Shown one piece after another: positions 54,678-63,933 of a DNA stretch of 64,000 nt. The DNA is taken from NCBI GenBank assembly GCA_965224675.1, contig CBDDAA010000002.1, forward strand, positions 1,736,001-1,800,000, read 5' to 3'. Within the stretch, counting starts at the first letter, position 1. Each line of letters opens with the position of its first letter. The translations under genes and the position numbers were made by a program. This DNA is from UBA7957 sp965224675 (lineage in GTDB: Bacteria > Pseudomonadota > Gammaproteobacteria > Granulosicoccales > Granulosicoccaceae). The notes below the pieces were generated by a model, which worked only from the letters and a program-made list of their open reading frames with translations, searched no databases and was not told the origin of the DNA.

Positions 54678-55924
54678 GTGAGTTCAATTTTATAAACGGT
54701 GTGTTGCATGCAGAATCGATAAACTGCATCGATTTAGCAAAACAATTCGGCACACCACTCTATATTTATTCCCGCAAAGCAATAGAAAACACATGGCACG
54801 CAATTGATAAGGCGCTTGAAGGGCAAAAGCATCTTATTTGTTATTCAGTTAAAGCCAATTCCAACCTCGGTGTTCTAAGTCTGATGGCTCGTCTGGGATC
54901 GGGCTTCGATATTGTGTCCCAGGGTGAATTAGAGCGTGTATTAGCGGCAGGCGGTGATGCAGGAAAAACCATTTTCTCGGGGGTGGGTAAATCTTATGGA
55001 GAGATGGAACGTGCTTTGGAAGTAGGTATTCGGTGTTTCAACGTCGAATCGGCTGATGAGCTGCAACGACTGATAGAGGTTGCAAAGTCTCACGGCTGTG
55101 TTGCACCTGTCTCCCTCAGGGTAAACCCCGATGTTGACGCGAAAACACATCCCTATATATCGACTGGATTGAAGGAAAATAAGTTTGGTGTTTTGATGGA
55201 GCAGGCAGAACAGGTCTACCAGATCGCTGCTGATTCAACTCACCTGGAGGTATACGGAGTGGATTGCCACATTGGATCTCAGTTAACCGAGGTTCAACCA
55301 TTTATAGACGCGCTGGATCGATTGTTGGAACTGGTAGATAGACTGGCTGAAAGAGGGATATCAATTTCTCACCTCGATCTTGGTGGAGGGCAGGGGGTTA
55401 AATATAAGGATGAACAGCCGCTTGATCTTATCGCTTGGTCTGAAGCTGTTAAAACCCGAATAGCGGAGCGTAATCTTGAAATAATCATAGAACCGGGGCG
55501 TGTTATTGTGGCCAATGCGGGTATTTTACTGACTAAAGTAGAGTATCTAAAACATTCAGCATACAAAAACTTTGCGATTGTCGATGCGGCGATGAACGAC
55601 CTAATACGACCGAGCTTGTATAATGCATGGCAAAAAATCGTCCCTGTTGTTAATCGGGATCAGGAAATAAAAACTTATGATGTGGTTGGTCCTGTATGTG
55701 AAACAGCAGATTTTTTAGGTAAGAATCGGGATTTAGCGATTAATTCAGGTGATTTATTGGCTGTTATGTCCAGCGGTGCTTATGCCTTTTCGATGAGTTC
55801 CAACTACAACTCACGGGCGCGTGCTGCAGAGATTATTGTAGACAGCGAAACGGTACAAATGGTAAGACAACGTGAGTCAATTCATAAGTTATTTGATACC
55901 GAGTATGTCTATAATTTGACATAA
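54674..55924 (+). CDS. lysA: Diaminopimelate decarboxylase
   Basis: 416 aa. PLP enzyme of alanine-racemase fold making lysine from meso-diaminopimelate. The PLP lysine is in CYSVKANSN near 55-63, the glycine loop in LDLGGGQGV near 236-244, and the active-site Cys in VGPVCETADFLG near 340-351. It shares the operon with lptM and, after 99 bases, dapF. Confidence 0.97.
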   Translation: MSEFNFINGVLHAESINCIDLAKQFGTPLYIYSRKAIENTWHAIDKALEGQKHLICYSVKANSNLGVLSLMARLGSGFDIVSQGELERVLAAGGDAGKTIFSGVGKSYGEMERALEVGIRCFNVESADELQRLIEVAKSHGCVAPVSLRVNPDVDAKTHPYISTGLKENKFGVLMEQAEQVYQIAADSTHLEVYGVDCHIGSQLTEVQPFIDALDRLLELVDRLAERGISISHLDLGGGQGVKYKDEQPLDLIAWSEAVKTRIAERNLEIIIEPGRVIVANAGILLTKVEYLKHSAYKNFAIVDAAMNDLIRPSLYNAWQKIVPVVNRDQEIKTYDVVGPVCETADFLGKNRDLAINSGDLLAVMSSGAYAFSMSSNYNSRARAAEIIVDSETVQMVRQRESIHKLFDTEYVYNLT

Positions 55925-56023
55925 CGTTGTGATTTATTTTGGAATAATCACTTTCACTTGCGTAGATCTACTATCAATCAGATGGATTGATCAAGACGAT
56001 TAATACGACTACTGGTTAATTAA

Positions 56024-56854
56024 ATGCACCTTCACTTTACCAAGATGCACGGTTTGGGAAATGACTTTATCGTCATCAATAATATACAAAAAAGAATAGT
56101 GTTTGATCAAGCTACAATACGTGGCCTGGCAGATCGTCGCTTGGGTATTGGCTTTGACCAAATGCTTATTGTTGAAGAAGCCAGTACCAGCGATGTCGAG
56201 TTTGACTACCGAATTTTTAATGCTGATGGCATAGAGGTGGAACATTGCGGAAATGGTGCCCGGTGTTTTGCACAGTTTGTCAGAGAAAAAGGACTTACCC
56301 GCAGTGATGAAATCCTGGTAAATACTAAAGGTGGTGTAATTGTTCTAACCGTGAACGCTGATGAGACGGTAACGGTAAAAATGGGTATACCTGAATTTGA
56401 ACCCTCATTAATACCTTTTTCTGCAGATTCTCTATCTTCTTCCTATACTCTTGACCTGGAGGGAGAATCTATGCAAATAGCGGTTCTGGCAATTGGCAAC
56501 CCTCATGCCGTGACAATAGTTCCCAAAGTGGACAAAGTGGACATAATCAGACTGGGTGCTCAAATTGAGTCGCATTGCAGATTTCCCAATAGGGTCAACG
56601 CTGGCTTTATGGAGATTATCTCACCAGAGAAGATCAAACTCCGGGTTTATGAGCGCGGTGTGGGTGAAACTAAAGCCTGTGGTACAGGTGCCTGTGCCGC
56701 AGTTGTGTCAGGTATTATGCTAGGGTACTTGAAGAGCCGGGTAAACGTTAAACTTGCGGGTGGCAATCTATTCATTCAATGGCCTGGAGCCGGTGAAACA
56801 GTTCTTTTGACTGGACCCAGTGAATCAGTATTCGAAGGTGCAATAAAACTATGA
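56024..56854 (+). CDS. dapF: Diaminopimelate epimerase
   Basis: 276 aa. Interconverts LL- and meso-diaminopimelate, feeding LysA and peptidoglycan. Two catalytic cysteines: one in EHCGNGARCF near 75-84 and one in KACGTGACAA near 220-229. N-terminus HFTKMHGLGNDF is the family signature. ATGA overlap with the DUF484 gene. Confidence 0.98.
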   Translation: MHLHFTKMHGLGNDFIVINNIQKRIVFDQATIRGLADRRLGIGFDQMLIVEEASTSDVEFDYRIFNADGIEVEHCGNGARCFAQFVREKGLTRSDEILVNTKGGVIVLTVNADETVTVKMGIPEFEPSLIPFSADSLSSSYTLDLEGESMQIAVLAIGNPHAVTIVPKVDKVDIIRLGAQIESHCRFPNRVNAGFMEIISPEKIKLRVYERGVGETKACGTGACAAVVSGIMLGYLKSRVNVKLAGGNLFIQWPGAGETVLLTGPSESVFEGAIKL

Positions 56855-57537
56855 CGATCCAGGAAAATGCAAAGAATCTAATTGATGAAGAAGAGTTATT
56901 TGTCATTGATTATCTAGAGCGCAAATCCAATTTTTTTTACAAAAACCAGCGACTGTTGACACATCTACGCGTTCCCCACCACTCAGGGAAGGCTATTTCA
57001 TTGGTTGAACGACAGTTGGATCTATTACGAAAAAAATGTAATCAATATGAAAATCATCTCAATGAATTGCTTGATGTTGCCAGAGATAATGAAGTCCTCA
57101 ACCAGAAACTTATTGATTTGGCGTGTAAAATCAGTATGGCAAATTCGTTGCTTCAGTTGGAAAGTCTTTTGTATGAAGTACTTACTTCGGATTTCAACAC
57201 CGATAAGCTGGCATTTTACATGACAGGTAAAAACCTTCCCTCTGTTCCTCAAGAAAGTACCGATTCTCTAATTAGCCTGCAGCTTATAATTGAAGGTATG
57301 CAGAATAAAGATATAGTTTGCATGGACGCGAAGAGTTCAAAAAAGATCAATTTATTTAATAAGCAATCTGAGGCTATAAAATCGGCTGCATTAATTGGCC
57401 TGGGGAAAGAGAAAGAGCTCGGGGTTATGATTCTCGGCAGTTATACGGAAGACGTATTTTCTGCTGATAAAGGCTTGCTGATTCTGGAGCGATTGCGGAA
57501 TCTCGTTTCTGCAAAAATTAAAAGCCTTGAAATATAA
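56851..57537 (+). CDS. DUF484 (GAF-like) protein
   Basis: 228 aa. N-terminal coiled-coil region (about 10-80, with FVIDYLERKSNFFYKNQ and LLTHLRVPH) and a GAF-like C-terminal domain. Always found between dapF and xerC in gammaproteobacteria; it overlaps dapF by 4 bases and its TAA shares one base with the xerC ATG. Function unproved; a link to XerC recombination is an inference from linkage. Confidence 0.92.
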   Translation: MTIQENAKNLIDEEELFVIDYLERKSNFFYKNQRLLTHLRVPHHSGKAISLVERQLDLLRKKCNQYENHLNELLDVARDNEVLNQKLIDLACKISMANSLLQLESLLYEVLTSDFNTDKLAFYMTGKNLPSVPQESTDSLISLQLIIEGMQNKDIVCMDAKSSKKINLFNKQSEAIKSAALIGLGKEKELGVMILGSYTEDVFSADKGLLILERLRNLVSAKIKSLEI

Positions 57538-58448
57538 TGCAATGTACACAGTATTTATCTGAAGATGTAGAGCAGTACTTAACTGAATTGGAGAAGATAA
57601 AACGCTATAGCCATAACACAATAAAAAGTTACCGAGCGGATTTAACGACGCTAATTCCTTTACTTAATGCTAAAGGAAAACTGTTATGGGATGAAATTAC
57701 CACTAAAGATGTTCGTGCCATAATTGTAAAACAACATGCTAAAGGCATTAGCGGCAGGAGTATTGCGCGGCAGCTTTCTGCATTGCGATCATTTTTTAAC
57801 TATCTTCTCAAACTTGAACTTTGCGAAATAAATCCGGTTCAGGGGGTCAAAGCTCCAAAAGATACAAAACCTTTGCCCACTACGTTTGATCCAGAAGAGG
57901 TTCAGCAGCTCCTCAATAATTGTGGTGATAGCGCAATGGAGATACGTGATATCGCTATTTTTGAGTTATTTTATTCATCGGGTTTGCGATTGAGTGAATT
58001 GGTTGGCTTGAATGTTGAAAACCTGAATCTTGCTGATGGATCAGTGAGAGTTACCGGCAAGGGAAATAAGACCCGGCTGCTGCCAGTAGGCCGAAAAGCG
58101 ATTCAGGCATTAAAAGCATGGTATGAAGTACGACAACAGTGGTTACAAGGAGATGAGAAAGCGTTGTTTTTCAGTAGAGAAGGTCGTCGGCTTTCCCGGC
58201 GAAGTGTCCAGTATCGTCTAAAAAAACTGGCGGCAAAACAAGCGGTAAAAAGAAATTGTTACCCACATATGTTACGCCACTCTTTTGCAAGTCATCTACT
58301 GGAATCAAGTGGTAATCTGCGCGCTGTACAAGAGTTACTGGGCCATTCAAGCATTAGTACCACACAGATTTATACACATCTTGATTTTCAGCATCTCGCC
58401 AAAGTTTATGAAGATTCACATCCACGTGCAAAAAAAAAGACGAATTAG
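57537..58448 (+). CDS. xerC: Site-specific tyrosine recombinase XerC
   Basis: 303 aa. Resolves chromosome dimers at dif together with XerD. N-terminal SAM-like arm (about 5-90). Catalytic set visible: Arg in SGLRLSELVG, Lys in VTGKGNKTR, His-x-x-Arg in HMLRHSFASH, His in LLGHSS and the Tyr nucleophile in TTQIYTHLD. No dif site is expected this close to the origin and none was seen. It ends exactly against the convergent next gene. Confidence 0.97.
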   Translation: MQCTQYLSEDVEQYLTELEKIKRYSHNTIKSYRADLTTLIPLLNAKGKLLWDEITTKDVRAIIVKQHAKGISGRSIARQLSALRSFFNYLLKLELCEINPVQGVKAPKDTKPLPTTFDPEEVQQLLNNCGDSAMEIRDIAIFELFYSSGLRLSELVGLNVENLNLADGSVRVTGKGNKTRLLPVGRKAIQALKAWYEVRQQWLQGDEKALFFSREGRRLSRRSVQYRLKKLAAKQAVKRNCYPHMLRHSFASHLLESSGNLRAVQELLGHSSISTTQIYTHLDFQHLAKVYEDSHPRAKKKTN

Positions 58449-60275
58449 TCAGGACGTTTGGCTGCCATTTTGTGCTTGAATATTTTCTTGCGTCTGCGCG
58501 AAGCCAAATTCTTCTAATATCTTGCCTGTCAGGCCCTCAGCGGTTAGAGAAGAGCCTGTAAATTCTAATGTGAACAGGGTGAAGGAACCCGTGGATTCCA
58601 ACTTTTTAAGTAGCTTAAATCGCAGTATTTCCTTGTTCTGTCTGAAATGTATTGTTTCATTGGAATAGAACATATAAGCGGGTACAAAAATACAAGACTT
58701 TGCATGCTCACCCAACATCGTGGCAATCAGGCACTCAGTTTGTGTTGTTACACTGTTATGACTGCCTTTGGTTCTTTCCACTAATATGGGCTTGGCATTC
58801 ATTGCCAGGTGATTTATACCGCAAAATAATTTTTGTTTTTCATCAATCTGCATCCAGGTTACCATGCTTATTATCCAATTCGACCCACTAACGCCATTAA
58901 AATCCCGACTGGCAACAAGTTCGCCGACAGTAATTTGAGGTGCCCGGTTTCCCTCCCAGTACAAACTGGTTCCACTAATTGATCTATTAATTTGAATCCA
59001 GTCCCCTCTATTGGGAAACTTTGCAGATAATTCTGAATTATCAGAAACAACAGTTTGGGTTGTGGCAATACGTCGAGTGGCTACAGCGTCCCAGAGTCCC
59101 TTTTCTTTTTGACTGTGTGAGAACTCAGGATGTGTGATGAATTCATTTTCATCAGTAGGGGTTTTTGCCAGACTGTCGGGTTTAAGTTCAAATGTGACCC
59201 CCTGTCGAGTTGCATTTTCGGGTTTTGCGGGTTGATTCTTGTATTGAAATAAAGCGTAGATCTCTTTTAACCCGGTGAGAATAGATAATTTTTGGTGACA
59301 GAATTCACGAGCATATTTTCGTTGTTTTCGCACCTTCAGGGCATTTCTTAGTCGTATCAGACTTTCTCTGGTTAATACATCAGATTCATAAAGTGCAGAG
59401 ACAGAGTTAGGCGCCTTTTCGATTTCTGCGTCAATGATTTCTAAATAGGTGTTGAGATCAAATGCTCTTATAGAGTCAGATTTTTCTCTATTCAGAAAAT
59501 GCAAATTGGTTGCAGATGAAGCAGCTTGCAGATCTACAGCAAATGTAGATTTTGTATTAATCGATCTCACTTGTGGCGTAAAAAGCGTAATTTTGGCGCA
59601 ATGAGTTGCGATAAACTGATGCGTTTGCAAGGCTTGTCCGCGACGTAAAGATTGTGTTTGAGTAAGCTGTAGTAAGTGAGTGCTTATAAACAATTGCTCA
59701 GCGTTGTTGAGTTCATATGGCGTCTTTTTGTTTTTACTTAATTCTCGTTTAGTAATTTTTGCATCTTCAGCTATTTTGTACAGATGGTTTATATTCTGCC
59801 AAACGTAATTTGGTATTGATTGATATATTTGTACATGTCTTAATGCAATCTCATTTAGTGCCTCCATTGCCAAGACAAGTGTCGTGTTGAGAATTTTAGC
59901 TGTTCCTGGAACTGACCTTGCTCGACTATCTATAACGGTTAGCATATAACCGAATGCCAGCTCTTGAAGAAGTGTATGTACCATATTGAAGGTATTGAAT
60001 TCTTTTACATTCAATGGAAGATTTTGGCTGGTATACTGTTTAACTGCGTAATCGATTAATTCGCGAACCACGGGCCGGAATAGCTCAAGTATTTCCAATC
60101 GATTGCGTACTGAATTCTCCAGTCGATTGCAATGCTTTAAGCCTCGAATAACAGCACGGCTGGAGTCTGCAGAGACAACTGGATATAATTCAGTCAACCA
60201 ATGCCTGACTTTTCGGGGAACAGTCGGAAAACTTCCATTGCTGGGTTTGCTTGTGCTGGGTATTATCAGGTTCAT
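58449..60275 (-). CDS. Large cytoplasmic protein with degenerate PilZ-like C-terminal domain
   Basis: 608 aa, no signal peptide or membrane helix. The N-terminal 330 residues are largely helical (LENSVRNRLEILELFRPVV and similar). The C-terminal part (about 400-580) looks like a beta barrel: NRSISG at about 430-435 fits the NxSxxG signature of PilZ domains, followed by VGELVASR and an aromatic-rich WIISMVTWMQI segment. The RxxxR c-di-GMP motif expected shortly before it is not seen; only RR occurs. A c-di-GMP-related adaptor is plausible but unproved. Convergent with xerC with no bases between the stops. Confidence 0.8.
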   Translation of the reverse strand: MNLIIPSTSKPSNGSFPTVPRKVRHWLTELYPVVSADSSRAVIRGLKHCNRLENSVRNRLEILELFRPVVRELIDYAVKQYTSQNLPLNVKEFNTFNMVHTLLQELAFGYMLTVIDSRARSVPGTAKILNTTLVLAMEALNEIALRHVQIYQSIPNYVWQNINHLYKIAEDAKITKRELSKNKKTPYELNNAEQLFISTHLLQLTQTQSLRRGQALQTHQFIATHCAKITLFTPQVRSINTKSTFAVDLQAASSATNLHFLNREKSDSIRAFDLNTYLEIIDAEIEKAPNSVSALYESDVLTRESLIRLRNALKVRKQRKYAREFCHQKLSILTGLKEIYALFQYKNQPAKPENATRQGVTFELKPDSLAKTPTDENEFITHPEFSHSQKEKGLWDAVATRRIATTQTVVSDNSELSAKFPNRGDWIQINRSISGTSLYWEGNRAPQITVGELVASRDFNGVSGSNWIISMVTWMQIDEKQKLFCGINHLAMNAKPILVERTKGSHNSVTTQTECLIATMLGEHAKSCIFVPAYMFYSNETIHFRQNKEILRFKLLKKLESTGSFTLFTLEFTGSSLTAEGLTGKILEEFGFAQTQENIQAQNGSQTS

Positions 60276-60403
60276 AGATTAATATTTAAGATTACTGAAA
60301 ATGCATTAAGTATTTGTTCTGTAACAAAATAGGATGCTGATACATATTTTTAGTTAAACTAAGGCCTGAATCGGTGATTTCATTTCTGCATAAGGCGCAA
60401 GCT

Positions 60404-60431
60404 CTTGAATCTAATATCTTACACCCCATAT
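60404..60431 (+). promoter_or_regulatory. Sigma-32 heat-shock promoter for hslVU
   Basis: CTTGAAT (60404-60410), 13 bases, CCCCATAT (60424-60431): a one-mismatch -35 and a full-match -10 for sigma-32, at normal spacing. It lies in the 398-base gap before hslV (60276-60673). Transcription would start near 60438, leaving a leader of about 235 bases. The only other content I see in the gap is a chance open frame overlapping the promoter. Confidence 0.8.
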
Positions 60432-60673
60432 CCAGATTTAATTCATTAATTCAGGTAAGGCTAGCTGTCTGTCTCAATAGACCCAAAAAAACACTTGTGG
60501 ATTTCTTCGCAACGGCTACATCAATCAGGCAGCACAGCAAGTGCTATTTTAGAATCATGCATTATGCCAAAATCCGGTTGCTTCCATAAAACAATATTTT
60601 GCAGTTATGTTGTGCTGAATGAAAACAGGTATAGCGGGTTCATATTTAGATAATTTGTCAATGGAGAAAACTC

Positions 60674-61216
60674 TTGGAGCAATATAGAGGCACAACAATT
60701 CTGTCGGTAAGGCGGGATAACCAAGTAGTCATTGGTGGTGATGGACAAGTCACGCTCGGAAATTCAGTGATGAAAAGTAATGCGCGAAAAGTACGCCGTT
60801 TATATAATGATAAAGTACTGGCAGGATTTGCTGGAGGAACCGCAGACGCGTTCACGCTATTTGAGCGATTTGAAGGAAAGCTTGAGGAATATAACGGTAA
60901 TTTGACTCGTGCCGCAGTCGAGCTGGCAAAGGATTGGCGCACTGATCGAATGTTAAGGCGTCTGGAAGCGCTATTAGCGGTTGCTGATCAGAAGGTGTCT
61001 TTGGTGATCTCTGGAAATGGCGACGTCATTGAACCGGAACATGGTCTAATGGCCATAGGCTCAGGGGGTGATTTTGCCAAGTCAGCAGCTCGGGCGCTGC
61101 TTGAGAATACAACCATGAGTGCACGTGATATTGTTGATAAAAGTTTGGTTATAGCTTCTGAAGTTTGTATTTATACCAACCAAAATTTAACGGTCGAAAC
61201 ACTCGACATTTTGTAA
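60674..61216 (+). CDS. hslV: ATP-dependent protease subunit HslV (ClpQ)
   Basis: 180 aa from TTG 60674, with GGAG 7 bases upstream. The first residues MEQYRG form a short propeptide like that of Bordetella-type HslV; cleavage exposes the catalytic threonine of TTILSVRR. GDGQVTLGN and KVRRLYNDKVLAGFAGGTADAF are conserved. Forms a double hexamer capped by HslU and degrades misfolded proteins. Confidence 0.97.
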   Translation: MEQYRGTTILSVRRDNQVVIGGDGQVTLGNSVMKSNARKVRRLYNDKVLAGFAGGTADAFTLFERFEGKLEEYNGNLTRAAVELAKDWRTDRMLRRLEALLAVADQKVSLVISGNGDVIEPEHGLMAIGSGGDFAKSAARALLENTTMSARDIVDKSLVIASEVCIYTNQNLTVETLDIL

Positions 61217-61309
61217 TACCTGACGCCCGTAAGTATTTGATTGTATTTGATATGTACAACCACCTACAGGCTTTGGGTAGTAACCTAAAAGGCGAAAACT
61301 AAGATTGTT

Positions 61310-62653
61310 ATGTCTCATATGACCCCACGTGAAATTGTTCAAGAATTAGATAAACATATTATTGGACAAAAGGATGCTAAACGCGCAGTTGCCATCGCAC
61401 TTCGAAACCGTTGGCGCAGGCAGCAAGTCGCAGAAGAATTACGCAATGAAATAACACCCAAAAATATTCTCATGATTGGTCCTACCGGCGTAGGAAAGAC
61501 TGAGATTGCACGTAGACTCGCTCGATTGGCTAAGGCACCTTTTATTAAGGTCGAAGCGACAAAATTTACAGAAGTCGGTTATGTGGGTCGAGATGTTGAA
61601 TCGATAGTACGTGATCTTGCCGAAGTTGCAATCAAGCAAACTCGCGAACTGGAAATGGTAAAAGTTAAGTTCCAAGCCGAAGATGCGGCGGAAGACCGTG
61701 TTCTGGATAGTTTGCTAAGGCCAGCTCGGACTCGTTCATTTGATTCAGAGTCGGAACAAGGTGAAGTGACAGGGTTGGCTACACGGCAAAAATTTCGTAA
61801 AAAACTTCGTGAGGGTGAGTTAGACGATACTGAAATAGAAATAGAAATTAATGCACCGGCATTCGGTGTTGAAATAATGGCTCCACCAGGCATGGAAGAA
61901 ATGACTCAGCAACTGCAGGGTATGTTTCAGAACATGGGACAAAAGCGTACTAATAAGCGCAAGCTGAAAATACGTGATGCGCTAAAACAACTGATTGATG
62001 AAGAGGCGGGTAAACTCATCGATGAAGATGAGCTTAAAATCAAGGCCATGGATGAAGTGGAACAAAATGGTATTGTGTTTATTGACGAAATAGACAAAGT
62101 CACAAGGACAAATGAGCGTTCCGGAGGTGGTGAGGTTTCGCGTGATGGTGTGCAAAGAGACTTATTACCGTTGGTTGAGGGATGTACAGTCTCCACAAAG
62201 TTTGGTTTGATAAAAACCGATCACATACTCTTTATCGCATCAGGCGCTTTCCATCTAAGCAAGCCGTCTGATCTGATTCCCGAGCTGCAAGGGCGCCTGC
62301 CTATACGGGTTGAGTTGCGCGCTCTTAGCTCCGAGGATTTCGTGCGCATACTCAGTGAGCCAGACGCGTCATTGACTGAACAATATACAGCTCTGTTGGG
62401 AGCCGAATCGGTTAGTCTGACGTTTACTGATGATGGGTTAAAACGTATTGCTGAAGTTGCATGGCAAGTAAATGAGCGTACCGAAAATATAGGTGCCCGC
62501 CGATTACACACTGTAATGGAAAGATTGCTTGAGCAAGCATCCTTTGAAGCCTCAGATAGAGCAGGTGAGCTGATTACTGTCGATGAAGGGTATGTTGACC
62601 ATCATCTTGGCAGCTTGGTACAAGACGAAGATTTGAGTCGATATATATTGTAA
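61310..62653 (+). CDS. hslU: ATP-dependent protease ATPase subunit HslU (ClpY)
   Basis: 447 aa (E. coli 443). AAA+ unfoldase with Walker A GPTGVGKTE near 57-65, the pore motif GYVGRDVES near 90-98, the inserted I-domain (about 110-240), Walker B VFIDEIDK near 252-259, and sensor II NIGARRLHT. The C-terminal tail EDLSRYIL inserts into HslV. 93 bases after hslV. Confidence 0.98.
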   Translation: MSHMTPREIVQELDKHIIGQKDAKRAVAIALRNRWRRQQVAEELRNEITPKNILMIGPTGVGKTEIARRLARLAKAPFIKVEATKFTEVGYVGRDVESIVRDLAEVAIKQTRELEMVKVKFQAEDAAEDRVLDSLLRPARTRSFDSESEQGEVTGLATRQKFRKKLREGELDDTEIEIEINAPAFGVEIMAPPGMEEMTQQLQGMFQNMGQKRTNKRKLKIRDALKQLIDEEAGKLIDEDELKIKAMDEVEQNGIVFIDEIDKVTRTNERSGGGEVSRDGVQRDLLPLVEGCTVSTKFGLIKTDHILFIASGAFHLSKPSDLIPELQGRLPIRVELRALSSEDFVRILSEPDASLTEQYTALLGAESVSLTFTDDGLKRIAEVAWQVNERTENIGARRLHTVMERLLEQASFEASDRAGELITVDEGYVDHHLGSLVQDEDLSRYIL

Positions 62654-62804
62654 GCTACATCATTATTATTCTGCGGCTTCACTGTGGCAAAGCGCTTGAA
62701 ATTTGTTATTTGGACTGCCGTTACCGAGTTAAGTATATGACCGCAAGGTTCTTAGAGGACCAGCGTTATGTTAGCCTGTTAATCATTAGGAAAGTAAGAA
62801 TTAA

Positions 62805-63161
62805 ATGACAAAACCTACTGAGATTAAATTACATCAGCAAAGCAGGGTATTAGAAGTCCATTTTGAAGATGGTTTTGAATGCAACTTCCCCTGTGAATAT
62901 TTACGCGTTTTTTCACCGTCGGCAGAGGTTCGTGGTCATGGTGCGGGACAGGAAACGCTACAAATAGGTAAAGAGGATGTAAATATCACAGAAATCGTAC
63001 CCACTGGCCACTACGCCGTGAAATTGGTTTTTGATGATAACCACGACACCGGCATATATTCCTGGGACTATTTATATGAGCTGGGTAAAAATTACGAAAT
63101 GAATTGGCAAGACTACCTAAAGCGATTATCTGCAGCCGGTGTTCAACGTAATGAAGGGTAG
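62805..63161 (+). CDS. DUF971 (GBBH-like N-terminal domain) protein
   Basis: 118 aa. A single GBBH-N/DUF971 fold, the small domain that precedes gamma-butyrobetaine hydroxylase catalytic domains; here it stands alone. Visible signature: LEVHFEDGFECNFPCEYLRVFSPSAEV and HYAVKLVFDDNHDTGIYSWDYLYEL (split here only by the central GHGAGQ region). Function as a stand-alone protein is unknown, perhaps iron-sulfur related. Located between hslU and ubiE as in pseudomonads. Confidence 0.93.
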   Translation: MTKPTEIKLHQQSRVLEVHFEDGFECNFPCEYLRVFSPSAEVRGHGAGQETLQIGKEDVNITEIVPTGHYAVKLVFDDNHDTGIYSWDYLYELGKNYEMNWQDYLKRLSAAGVQRNEG

Positions 63162-63903
63162 TGCCGAGGAAAACACCCACTTTGGATATGAGCAAGTAAG
63201 GATTGATGAAAAACAGGGTAAGGTCGGTGAGGTGTTTCATTCTGTCGCTGCTAAGTATGACTTAATGAATGATCTCATGTCATTGGGTATTCATCGGGCA
63301 TGGAAGGCATTCACAATTGATCAGTCTGGGGTCAAATATGGCAGTAAGGTATTGGATATTGCCGGTGGGACAGGTGATTTAACAGCACGCTTTTCAAAGC
63401 GGGTGGGCCATGGCGATGTCTATCTGGCTGATATCAACTCCTCTATGCTGTCAGTTGGGCGTGATCGCCTGATTGATAAAGGAATCTCGGGTAATGTGCA
63501 TTATGTTCAGGCCAATGCGGAAAATCTGCCATTTGCAGAGGACTATTTTGATTGTATCAGTATTGCATTTGGCTTACGCAATGTAACACATAAACAAAAA
63601 GCACTTGAATCCATGCATCGGGTTCTAAAACCGGGTGGGCGGTTACTGGTATTGGAATTTTCAAAACCCGTCTTGCCTGCCCTGGCAAAACTATATGATA
63701 CTTATTCATTCACAGCGTTACCGTTATTGGGAAAATTAGTCACCAATGATGCGGATAGCTATCAGTATCTTGCTGAATCGATTCGAATGCATCCAGATCA
63801 GGAAGCACTAAAAGAGCTGTTTGAGAGCGCTGGTTTTGAAAAAGTCAGTTATCATAATCTCACAGGTGGTGTAGTTGCATTACACAAAGGCTTTAAGTTC
63901 TAA
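63151..63903 (+). CDS. ubiE: Demethylmenaquinone/2-methoxy-6-polyprenyl-1,4-benzoquinol methylase
   Basis: 250 aa from ATG 63151; this start puts THFG at residue 9, exactly as in E. coli UbiE, whereas GTG 63139 adds four residues. C-methylates quinone precursors. SAM motif VLDIAGGTGDL near 70-80; YFDCISIAFGLRNVTH and the KPGGRLLVLEFSKP segment are family hallmarks. It overlaps the DUF971 stop by 11 bases and leads into ubiJ. Confidence 0.97.
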   Translation: MKGSAEENTHFGYEQVRIDEKQGKVGEVFHSVAAKYDLMNDLMSLGIHRAWKAFTIDQSGVKYGSKVLDIAGGTGDLTARFSKRVGHGDVYLADINSSMLSVGRDRLIDKGISGNVHYVQANAENLPFAEDYFDCISIAFGLRNVTHKQKALESMHRVLKPGGRLLVLEFSKPVLPALAKLYDTYSFTALPLLGKLVTNDADSYQYLAESIRMHPDQEALKELFESAGFEKVSYHNLTGGVVALHKGFKF

Positions 63904-63933
63904 CCTAAATCCCCCGTAAACACAGCAGAGATC

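Noticed and set aside
60374..60589. 71-codon plus-strand frame before hslV
   Set aside because: It spans the sigma-32 promoter, has no protein-like pattern and no clear ribosome-binding site.
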